A DNA stretch of 64,000 nucleotides from Cerrena zonata (taxonomy: Eukaryota; Basidiomycota; Agaricomycetes; Polyporales; Cerrenaceae): contig JASBNA010000043.1 of assembly GCA_038087015.1 (NCBI GenBank), positions 248,001-312,000 on the forward strand, given 5' to 3'. Position numbers and translations under genes: made by a program. The notes beneath the pieces are model-generated. The model saw nothing but the letters and a program-made list of their open reading frames with translations. It did not search any database and was not told the origin of the DNA. Below are positions 49,616 to 57,956 of the stretch, piece by piece (the first letter of the stretch is position 1; each line of letters opens with the position of its first letter).

Positions 49616-52213
49616 ATGAGTCCATCCAAGTACGATAAGGCCCACGGACAGGCAACCAAGTACACCAGGGGAGACCCTTCCGATAATGAAGAGAAAACTT
49701 ATGGCTATGGTAGTCGGATAAGCTATTTAAACTTGAAAAACATCTTTTATATTGGTTCTATTTTGGCAATTATAATATGGGGGTCTTCATTTCTTATCAT
49801 GACTATAACTAATTTGAAGAGTGTAACTTCTATTAACACTAGTGTGATTGAGGAATATTTAAAGAAGAATTCACCTCCTTTGAATACTCAAAACGACCAT
49901 AAGATATATCCTAACTCGATTGCTTTTGATAGTGGTGATAAGATACCGCTTAATTTTTCTGCCACTAGATCTGGTAAATTCACTCCTAATTTCAAACAAT
50001 TACAATGGATTAAAGAACCAGAATCTATCTCAAATGATAAAGGAACTTTTGTTTTAACTGAACGAGTAAATGAGCAAACTAGATATTTGATTAAAAGTAT
50101 TGTTGATGAAACTTATGAAAAAGTTTTATATAATGATAGTTCATTCGTTTATGCTCATAATCTTTATAATATCGATGATTTAATTGCCTCTCCCGATTTA
50201 ACTAAAGCAATTTTGAAAACCAATACTACTAAAAATTGGAGACATTCATCTATTGCATTATATTGGGTTTTGGATGTTTCAACTAATAATATTGAACCTC
50301 TTTATAATGTTAAAGATAAGGTTGCGGTTACTAATTGGTCACCTACTTCTTCTCATATTGCCTTTGTTTATGAAAATAATGTTTATATTAAATCACTTAA
50401 TAATAAACTGGAAATAACTCAAGTTACTTTTGATGGAAGTGAAAATATTTTCTATGGTAAACCAGATTGGGTTTATGAAGAAGAAGTTTTCGGTACTGAT
50501 TTAGCATTATGGTGGTCACCAGATGGATCCAAGGTCACATTTTTGAAAACTAATGATACTTCAGTGCCAGATTTTACCTTATCTTACTATGTTCAATCTG
50601 GTTATGAAGATTATCCAGAAATATCAAAAATTAAATATCCAAAGGCAGGATATCCAAATCCAATTGTTGATATAATCATCTATGATTTGAAAGGATTAGA
50701 AGAAATTTCAAGTACTCAATTTAAATCAAATCAAGTCAAAGATAAATTAATCACTGAAGTTGTCTGGGTTTCAAATAACAATATCTTAGTTAAAACAACA
50801 AACAGAGCAAGTGACTTACTAGAAATATTTTTGATTAATAGTGACTCAAATGATGCTCAATTAATTAGATCCCATAAAGCTGAAGGATCTTGGTTTGAAA
50901 TTACTTCAAATACTTTATTCATTCCTAAAAATGAATCTTTAGGTAGAGAAAATGATGGTTATATTGATACTGTTGTGCTCGATGGATATAATCATTTAGC
51001 TTATTTTTCACCACCAACTAATCCCAATGGAATAATATTAACTAAAGGTAAATGGGAAGTGATTAATGGAGTTTCTTCTTTTGATAATATTAAAAATAAT
51101 ATATTTTTCACTGGTACTCTTAAATCCTCAATTGAAAGACATATCTATTCAGTTAATTTATTAGAAGCAATTTCTAATACTAAAGAATTACCAAATATCA
51201 AGAATATAACTGATACTTCAAAAGACGGATGGTATTCAGGATCATTTTCGTCTGGATCACGCTACTTGTTACTATACTATGATGGACCAAATGTACCAAA
51301 TCAAAAATTAGTTGATTTACATAACTTTAAATTTTTACAAACGATTGAATCAAACAATGAATTGAATAATAACTTACAAAAATATCAAATTCCTAAAGTA
51401 AAATACAGTGTTATTGAGATTGGAACCGATGAAAAAACTGGAGAAAAAATTAAAGCTAATGCAGTTGAAACATTACCCCTTAATTTTAATCCAAAATATA
51501 AATATCCAGTATTATTTTTTGTTTATGGTGGACCAGGATCTCAATTAGTTACCAAAGAATTTTCAATCAGCTTTAGTTCAGTTGTAGCGGCTGAATTAAA
51601 TGCAATTGTTGTTACTGTTGATGGTAGAGGTACTGGATATAATAATCACCATGAAAAATTGGGATCCGATTACAAATTTATTGTTCGGGATCAATTAGGT
51701 CATTATGAACCAATTGATCAAATAGCAGCAGCTAAGATTTGGAGAGATAAGTCTTATGTTGATCCAGATAGAATTGCTATTTGGGGATGGTCATACGGTG
51801 GATTTTTAACTTTAAAAACATTAGAAACCGATTTTATTGATCATGTATTTTCTTTTGGGGTTTCAATCGCTCCAGTTACTAAATGGAAATTGTATGATTC
51901 GATTTATACAGAACGTTACCTAAGAGAACCAAAAGAAAACCCAATTGGTTATGAAACAGCTTCAATTAATAATTTGACTAATTTCAATAACGTTAATCGT
52001 TTCCTAATAATGCATGGTTCTGGTGACGATAACGTTCATTTCCAAAACAGTCTTAAACTTCTAGATGAATTCAACCTTGAAGGTATTGAAAATTTCGATT
52101 TCATGGTCTTTCCTGACTCCGATCATTCGATTCGTTATCATAATGGCAATATTGTTGTCTATGATAGAATCTTGACCTGGTTAAGAAAAGCCTTCAATAA
52201 CGAATTCTATTAA
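49616..52213 (+). CDS. Type II membrane dipeptidyl aminopeptidase (Ste13/Dap2 family)
   Basis: An 865-residue serine exopeptidase of family S9B that removes X-Pro or X-Ala dipeptides. A short cytosolic tail is followed by one membrane helix at about 42-64 (I-F-Y-I-G-S-I-L-A-I-I-I-W-G). A beta-propeller domain with several N-x-S/T sites spans about 110-620. The C-terminal alpha/beta hydrolase contains the nucleophile Ser726 in G-W-S-Y-G-G-F-L, Asp near 804 in G-S-G-D-D-N-V, and His near 837 in D-S-D-H-S-I. D-W-V-Y-E-E-E-V-F is the conserved Glu motif that binds the substrate amino terminus. Length lies between Dap2 (818, vacuole) and Ste13 (931, Golgi), and I cannot tell which it is. Confidence 0.88.
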   Translation: MSPSKYDKAHGQATKYTRGDPSDNEEKTYGYGSRISYLNLKNIFYIGSILAIIIWGSSFLIMTITNLKSVTSINTSVIEEYLKKNSPPLNTQNDHKIYPNSIAFDSGDKIPLNFSATRSGKFTPNFKQLQWIKEPESISNDKGTFVLTERVNEQTRYLIKSIVDETYEKVLYNDSSFVYAHNLYNIDDLIASPDLTKAILKTNTTKNWRHSSIALYWVLDVSTNNIEPLYNVKDKVAVTNWSPTSSHIAFVYENNVYIKSLNNKLEITQVTFDGSENIFYGKPDWVYEEEVFGTDLALWWSPDGSKVTFLKTNDTSVPDFTLSYYVQSGYEDYPEISKIKYPKAGYPNPIVDIIIYDLKGLEEISSTQFKSNQVKDKLITEVVWVSNNNILVKTTNRASDLLEIFLINSDSNDAQLIRSHKAEGSWFEITSNTLFIPKNESLGRENDGYIDTVVLDGYNHLAYFSPPTNPNGIILTKGKWEVINGVSSFDNIKNNIFFTGTLKSSIERHIYSVNLLEAISNTKELPNIKNITDTSKDGWYSGSFSSGSRYLLLYYDGPNVPNQKLVDLHNFKFLQTIESNNELNNNLQKYQIPKVKYSVIEIGTDEKTGEKIKANAVETLPLNFNPKYKYPVLFFVYGGPGSQLVTKEFSISFSSVVAAELNAIVVTVDGRGTGYNNHHEKLGSDYKFIVRDQLGHYEPIDQIAAAKIWRDKSYVDPDRIAIWGWSYGGFLTLKTLETDFIDHVFSFGVSIAPVTKWKLYDSIYTERYLREPKENPIGYETASINNLTNFNNVNRFLIMHGSGDDNVHFQNSLKLLDEFNLEGIENFDFMVFPDSDHSIRYHNGNIVVYDRILTWLRKAFNNEFY

Positions 52214-52618
52214 CTTCTCCCGTGTATTACTTATTTTTTCATTACTTTCTCTTAATTACTTTCTCTTTCATGACTTTCTACTCGTTGCTAATACTTTCTC
52301 TTCGCTACTAATACTTCAGTTCCATTACTTAATACTAATCACTGCATTTCAATTCAATAATAAACGCTTTTTGCAATCAAAGAACTGGAAAAAACCAAAA
52401 AATGTACGGGTGTCTTCTCAGGCGGCCTCATCGCTGGCAGAGCGTGCGGGTAACGGCGTTTTTCACGTTGTGCACTAAACAATTTTTTTTTTTTTTTTCT
52501 TTTTGGTGAAACTTTTCACTTGATTTTTCATCTATAAAACCAATTGAAAATTCCTTTTTGAAAAAAATCAATTTCAAGGTTATTGGTGTCCAATTCAAAC
52601 ACAACATATATATATAAA
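52214..52618. other. TMA19 promoter
   Basis: This 405-bp spacer holds CT-rich 3' sequence of the upstream gene, ATGTACGGGTGT at 52402-52413, a poly(T) near 52482-52499 and an A-rich leader with TATATATA just before the ATG. Confidence 0.5.
52402..52413. promoter_or_regulatory. Rap1-like element before TMA19
   Basis: ATGTACGGGTGT; the reverse complement ACACCCGTACAT is an exact match to the yeast Rap1 consensus. It lies about 205 bp before the TMA19 ATG and just upstream of a poly(T) tract, an arrangement typical of ribosomal-protein-type promoters. Confidence 0.65.
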
Positions 52619-53125
52619 ATGATTATCTACTCTGACGTTATTTCCGGTGACGAATTATTGTCTGATGCCTATGACATCAAAGAAGTTGACGGTGCTGTTT
52701 ACGAAGCTGACTGTCAAATGGTTAACGTTTCTTCTGGTGGTGATGTTGATATTGGTGCCAACCCATCTGCTGAAGATGGTGCTGATGATGTTGATAACAC
52801 TACTGAAACCGTCAACAACGTTGTCTACTCTTTCAGATTACAAAACACTGCTTTTGACAAGAAATCTTTCTTAGGTTACATTAAAGGTTACATGAAGAAA
52901 GTTAAAGCTCACTTAGCTGAAACCAACCCAGATCAAATTGAAGCTTTTGAAAAAGGTGCTACTGCTTACGTTAAAAAAGTTATTGCTAACTTTGGTGATT
53001 GGGAATTCTACACTGGTGAATCTATGGATCCAGATGCCATGATTGTTTTATTAAACTACCGTGAAGATGGTGTCACTCCATTCGTTGCCATTTGGAAACA
53101 CGGTGTTAAAGAACAAAAAATCTAA
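52619..53125 (+). CDS. TMA19: Translationally controlled tumour protein homologue
   Basis: A 168-residue TCTP-family protein that associates with ribosomes. S. cerevisiae Tma19 is 167 residues. It opens with M-I-I-Y-S-D-V-I-S-G-D-E-L-L-S-D, the diagnostic N-terminus, which sets the start at 52619 although the frame is open earlier. An acidic variable loop follows at about 40-65. The helical hairpin (Y-I-K-G-Y-M-K-K-V-K-A-H-L) comes next. It ends with the second TCTP signature F-Y-T-G-E-S-M-D-P-D-A-M-I-V-L-L-N-Y-R-E. Strong codon bias indicates high expression, in line with the Rap1-like site upstream. Confidence 0.95.
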   Translation: MIIYSDVISGDELLSDAYDIKEVDGAVYEADCQMVNVSSGGDVDIGANPSAEDGADDVDNTTETVNNVVYSFRLQNTAFDKKSFLGYIKGYMKKVKAHLAETNPDQIEAFEKGATAYVKKVIANFGDWEFYTGESMDPDAMIVLLNYREDGVTPFVAIWKHGVKEQKI

Positions 53126-53250
53126 GAAGGTTGGATACTTCCATATCTTTTCTTTTATAAATTTTATATTTTAATTCTAATTCTGTTGAATATATCGTAT
53201 TTCCATTTTTCATTAAAAAATTTTTATTAAAGCTATATACACGTTGTAAA

Positions 53251-54538
53251 TTATTTTGGTCGTATACATAAACACGAGTTTTCTAAGGTTATTTCTTTAT
53301 CAGTGTAAATAAACATTTCAGCAATGAGTCCCTTATCGGATAGTATTTGATTTATTGCCCAAACTCTACTTTCATCAATTAGTCTTCTTCCTAATAATCC
53401 TAATTCTTCTCTATCACCTTCGCTAGGCTTCTCCTCGTTCTCTCTGGATCCGCTAACGGCCCATGATACTATTTTTTTCAATATCTTGAAAGACTGTTCT
53501 GTTTTGAACCCTTTTTCATACAAGTATTTTTGCGATTGGGGTAATAATTGTTGATATTGACATGCATGTCTACAGCACATTGCAATTAGTAAACCACCAA
53601 ACTTATCGAGGTTTTCAGATAATAATGTAGAGTTGAATATCAGCTTCAATGTCAAATCAGTAGCGGCCCCACACAAATGCTTGGATATCCCAACAACTTT
53701 TTTGGGTTCTAAGTCAAGTACAAAATTATCAAGTTTTAAATCCTTGATATCAATTCTACTTCTTCTAATAATTGGATGGGCATACGGAAATTTGCCTTCT
53801 TCACAATCCTTTATGATTCTTCTATCCAGCTTCAATCTATTAACTCCTCTGTCGATTAGACCAAAGCCATATTTCCCGGTTTGTTCTTCTTCTTCACCAC
53901 CTTTTATATCTGACATTATGCATTGATTTAAGGATCTGGATAGTTCTCCCTTACCGCAACCAAACTCAACATAGAAATTATCCCTTTTCAATAATTCTCG
54001 GTCTTTAAGATTTCCAATTAACGAAGAATGTTGAAGTGCATGCTTCTTTTTCAATAATCCCAAAAGTTTAGCATCTAATCCTTGGTGTTCAGATGCCTCA
54101 TGCTTCAAATCAGGAAAACCGCTTACAGCTTTCTTCAAAATAGGTATGTATTTATCAAGGAGTACTTCCTCCAGTAATTCTTTGTCTTCTTCAGTAACAT
54201 CAATCTCTGTGGAATCTCCTTTTAAATTGATATTAATATCCTTTTCATACCATGGTTCATGCTCTTCCTTTGGTCTGGAATTACATTTCTTCAAATGCAC
54301 ACTAAGGTCTTTTGTCCAAACAGTATGTTGATTGTCATATGGACATGGTTTTCTTTTACCCTTAGCTTCATCCTGATCATTACTCATATGCTCAGAGCAG
54401 TACTTTTGATTGGCTTTTCTCTGCATGGAACATCTTCTATTCTTCTTAGCGAGGAAAGAACTCACACTGGTTTGGTTTCACTTGAGTCTTTTTATCATAC
54501 TTTCTTCTTTTATTACTTTCAATGGTCGTTTCTGGCAT
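53251..54538 (-). CDS. TRM13: tRNA 2'-O-methyltransferase Trm13 (one frameshift)
   Basis: AdoMet-dependent enzyme that makes 2'-O-methyl at position 4 of certain tRNAs. The start is at 54538 (M-P-E-T-T-I-E-S). The N-terminal CCCH-like zinc motif (Q-C-E-F-F-L-A-K-K-N-R-R-C with a downstream C-S-E-H) is split at 54453-54454 by one extra base, so the frame appears to begin inside it. A U11-48K-type zinc finger follows (C-P-Y-D-N-Q-H, then H-L-K-K-C). The methyltransferase domain has V-E-F-G-C-G-K-G-E-L-S as motif I and H-L-C-G-A-A-T-D-L-T. The corrected length is 1287 nt, or 428 residues (476 in S. cerevisiae). It shares a 148-bp promoter with BUD22. Confidence 0.9.
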
Positions 54539-54609
54539 CTTGATCATCCTAAAATGATTGAGTTGTGGAGCTGAGGTATTCCAATTTTTCAGATCGCAGT
54601 AAATAAAAA

Positions 54610-54649
54610 TGAAAAATTAATTTTTCATTTTTTTCGAGATGCTCATCTC
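54610..54649. promoter_or_regulatory. RRPE-like palindrome and PAC motif, TRM13/BUD22 promoter
   Basis: TGAAAAATTAATTTTTCA (54610-54627) is an 18-bp perfect palindrome containing TGAAAAATT on both strands, close to the RRPE consensus. GCTCATCTC (54641-54649, reverse GAGATGAGC) follows and matches PAC. The RRPE-PAC pair marks ribosome-biogenesis promoters in yeasts, which fits BUD22. Confidence 0.6.
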
Positions 54650-54686
54650 TAAGTCCATAATACCTTTACATCAATAAGCAGAAATC

Positions 54687-56091
54687 ATGAGTAAAAATAA
54701 AAGCAATAGCATGTGGAAGCTTGATTTGCTAGAGGCAAAGTTCCATGGTACTCAAGCAAGATTTCCTCGTACAAAGACTCTTTTGACGGCGAGAAATACT
54801 TCCAAGTTATGGAAAAGATTACCAACTTCAGAAGAAGAAGCTAATAAAGAGATAAAAGCATTGAAAAAAGAATACTTTGATAAGAAGTATTACGGATCTC
54901 ATAAAAAATTGGCTCGTGAAGTTAACAAGGTTGTCAAAAGTGATAAATCAAGATTGAAATCAGATGGGTCAAAGAAAGACATTATAACTTTTATAACTTC
55001 TCTGGAAGAGTTAGAAAACTTGATTACTTCAAAGTTGATAAAATGTATCACTTCTTCTATACTCCTTAACAAAGAGCTTAAAGAGAACATTCCTTATTAT
55101 ATATCAAAAGATATCCAAACTATTATCAAAGATAAGACCCACAAGTCAAACCCATCTCGTTTCTTCATAAACCATTGTCAAAATAATAAAGAACTTAATA
55201 ACTACATTTCCAAACTATGGAACTCTAAGACTATCAAAAAGGCCTTGGAGGAAATTGATTGGTCTTTCAAATTGGTAAGGGGTAATATTTCCAAGCAAGA
55301 GAAAGACTCTAGAAAAAGATTGTCCGGTAAAGATATTCAAGATGACCATAGTGATGTTGATGCTGATAGTGATGAGAGTGATGATGAGAGTGAGGAGGAA
55401 TCTAGTTTGAAGGATTTAGAAGAAGATTATGATAAATTTGCGGTTTACGATAATTTAGTTGGAGATTCCGATAATGAAGAAAAAATGGACCTCGATCCTA
55501 ACGTTAATTACAACGAAGTTACCGATGAGGAAGCCTCTGAGCTGGAAAATGATGAAGTTGAGGAAGGTAATGACAGTGATGCGTCTCATGATAGCTTTTT
55601 CGCTGAAGAGAAGAAACCAAAGGAAAAATACCAATTACCAGAACTAGCAACGGGTTACTTTTCTGGTGGTTCTGATGATGAAGACGACATTGATAATGAC
55701 CAAGTTGTTAAAGCCGCTACCACGCAACGTAAAAACAGAAGAGGTCAAAGAGCCAGACAGAAAATATGGGAAAAGAAATATGGTCAAGAGGCTAAACACG
55801 TCAAGTCGGAAAAAGCTAAAATAGCCAGTGAAAGAGAACAAAGACAATTGGAGTATGAAGAAAGATGTAGAAAAAGAGAAGAGAAGGCAAGATTGGCCAT
55901 GGAAAATGCTCCTACTGGTTCAAATACTGCACCACTTGGTAATAGAAAACCTCGTCCTGATGTTTCATTACCTTCAGCAACTGCCTGCTTCCGAACCTGA
56001 AAAAATGCATCCTTCTTGGGAAGCTAAAAGGCTTGCTGAAGAAAAGCAAAAGAACATTAAATTTCAAGGTAAGAAGATCACTTTTGATTAA
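54687..56091 (+). CDS. BUD22: Bud22, 18S rRNA maturation factor (one frameshift)
   Basis: Nucleolar protein of the SRFB1/Bud22 family needed for early 18S rRNA processing; bud-site defects are a secondary effect. The N-terminal helix (W-K-L-D-L-L-E-A-K-F-H) and basic helical domain extend to about 215. A long acidic region spans about 225-330. Then come a Y-F-S-G-G-S-D-D-E-D-D motif and the basic K-N-R-R-G-Q-R-A-R-Q-K-I-W-E-K-K-Y-G segment. The C-terminal signature H-P-S-W-E-A-K-R, ending G-K-K-I-T-F-D, lies after a frame break at 55984-55985 (one extra C). Correction gives 1404 nt, or 467 residues. The break alone would remove the conserved end, so I treat it as an error. It converges with GTB1 (57 bp). 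Confidence 0.9.
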
Positions 56092-56148
56092 ATTACAGAC
56101 CATAAGAAATTTTGCATTTATATTAAACTTGTATCATATATTTATAAT

Positions 56149-57687
56149 TTACAATAAACTATAATCGACTTTAAAGTTTTTAATTAAGTAATCATCAGTG
56201 ATTTTTTCACAGGCTATTGGAGTACGAATTTGGAAAAGATATTCACATTTTTCAAGTTCACTAACAGCTACCAACTCGTTTTTTGGACCACATAATAATT
56301 CCACTTCACCACTTCTATGAGGACCATTCCAACATTTAGTACCTTTGGCATACTTTAATCTACCATTCTCGTAAGAAACGAATCTTCCGATTAATGTTTT
56401 ATCTTGGTAAATAGAATCCAAGAATCCAACTCTATAGTCGTATTCACCGAATTTGTCATTAACCCAACTTCCTGCAACTGCCCTTAATATTTCATCTTTA
56501 CCAAAGTCTATTTCCAAGTTTTCTTGATAAACGGCTGCTTCTGATTGCAATGACTTTATAGCTTTCTTCAAGTCTTGAATCTTGTCTTCCAATTCGAAGG
56601 CCAATTGACTCTTTTTTGAATCGCTCAGGTCAACGGGTATATCTGATATTTGTCCTTTGTTGGATTTGAAGAAGGTGGTATAATAAAAATTGATCATATT
56701 TGAAAATGTAGGGTTAACAAGCTCATCGACATTTTTCTTGATGGTAGATACTGGATGACAAGCAAATTCTTTCAATTTTTCAGACAAACTTTCTAAAACC
56801 GAATGAGGAGATGCTTTTTCATTATTTGAAGCTTCTTCAAGATTAGATAAATAGTCTTGAAACTTGTTTACTGTCTGTTTAACGACTTGATCATTGAAAT
56901 TAGGATTGTAGTTCTCGATTAAATTGGAAAGTAATTCTTCTAATTTTTCAAGTCTTAGTTCTTGAGACTTTTTTTCTTCAGTATGAGACTTAATTGATTC
57001 AACCAAGTCATTAAGTAAAGGAGATACTTCCTCAAAGATTGAGGAGCTCAAATCTTCAGAAATTTCGGGTTCCAGCTGAATTCTTATTTCTTCATCTCTC
57101 AATTGAACACTCAATCCTTCCAACTCTTTCTCCTTAGCATGAATCTCTTGCTGTGTTTCTTCTAGCTTCTTAGTAACCTTTTCTTTAATGATTTTTGCTT
57201 TTTCTACCATTTGCTCTTTTATCAAGAGCGATTCTTCGGTCTCTTTATAAACCAATTCTTTATAATTCTCAAACTGCTGGCGAATTTCTTCACATTTATT
57301 AGGACACTTTCCAGTCAAATATTCATCGGAACCATCGCAGCACAAATCGTAATCGCAAACCCCATCGTTTAATTTGAAATTTTCTATATACCCTGAAACA
57401 TACCCTTCATTTGCACAATAGAATTTTTGTTCTGGGTTATATGGACATGCATTGGTACCAGGCTCGTCAGATCCGTCTGGACAATCGCAATAGTTATCAT
57501 TGATCTGATCGTATGAAAGAATTATAGAAGGATCACTAAGGCAATGCCAGGTTTTGCGACCAGAGGAATCTATCGTTGGTTCGTAGAGCTTTTGCTTGGA
57601 AGGAGGAACTCCTGTAACAGTACCGTGGGCAGAACACCCCAAGGCGTTTATCGCCAGTATTGATAAGAGGTAGGTAGCCAATTTCAT
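56149..57687 (-). CDS. GTB1: ER glucosidase II beta subunit
   Basis: A 512-residue lumenal regulatory subunit of glucosidase II, which trims the inner two glucoses of N-glycans and gates entry to calnexin-type quality control. It has a signal peptide at 1-20. Two LDL-receptor-A-like calcium modules follow, with C-D-C-P-D-G-S-D-E-P-G-T and C-C-D-G-S-D-E-Y. A long coiled coil (about 130-310) comes next. The C-terminal MRH domain (about 390-500) has W-N-G-P-H-R-S-G and E-K-C-E-Y, which bind mannose. No HDEL-type tail is present, so ER retention would depend on the alpha subunit. It is shorter than S. cerevisiae Gtb1 (702). Confidence 0.9.
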   Translation of the reverse strand: MKLATYLLSILAINALGCSAHGTVTGVPPSKQKLYEPTIDSSGRKTWHCLSDPSIILSYDQINDNYCDCPDGSDEPGTNACPYNPEQKFYCANEGYVSGYIENFKLNDGVCDYDLCCDGSDEYLTGKCPNKCEEIRQQFENYKELVYKETEESLLIKEQMVEKAKIIKEKVTKKLEETQQEIHAKEKELEGLSVQLRDEEIRIQLEPEISEDLSSSIFEEVSPLLNDLVESIKSHTEEKKSQELRLEKLEELLSNLIENYNPNFNDQVVKQTVNKFQDYLSNLEEASNNEKASPHSVLESLSEKLKEFACHPVSTIKKNVDELVNPTFSNMINFYYTTFFKSNKGQISDIPVDLSDSKKSQLAFELEDKIQDLKKAIKSLQSEAAVYQENLEIDFGKDEILRAVAGSWVNDKFGEYDYRVGFLDSIYQDKTLIGRFVSYENGRLKYAKGTKCWNGPHRSGEVELLCGPKNELVAVSELEKCEYLFQIRTPIACEKITDDYLIKNFKVDYSLL

Positions 57688-57956
57688 CCCTATTGATCAA
57701 TTGAATCAGGAGTTAGAATATTATTGAACAGATTGCAGTTTTCTCCAAGTTTTCCCTCAGATTTTGTTCTCTACTTTTTTTTTTTGGTTTTGGTGAGATA
57801 CTCCATCATCAAAACAAAGGCTGAAAAATCACGATTTAGTCCCAGTCATTCGAAGTAGGTTGGACTTTGCTGAATCGGGTGCTCGATCTTTTAATATAAT
57901 ATTCAAGATATAAGAACTAATACCCATGACTCGAAGCTGACTATAAAGTTGGAAAT

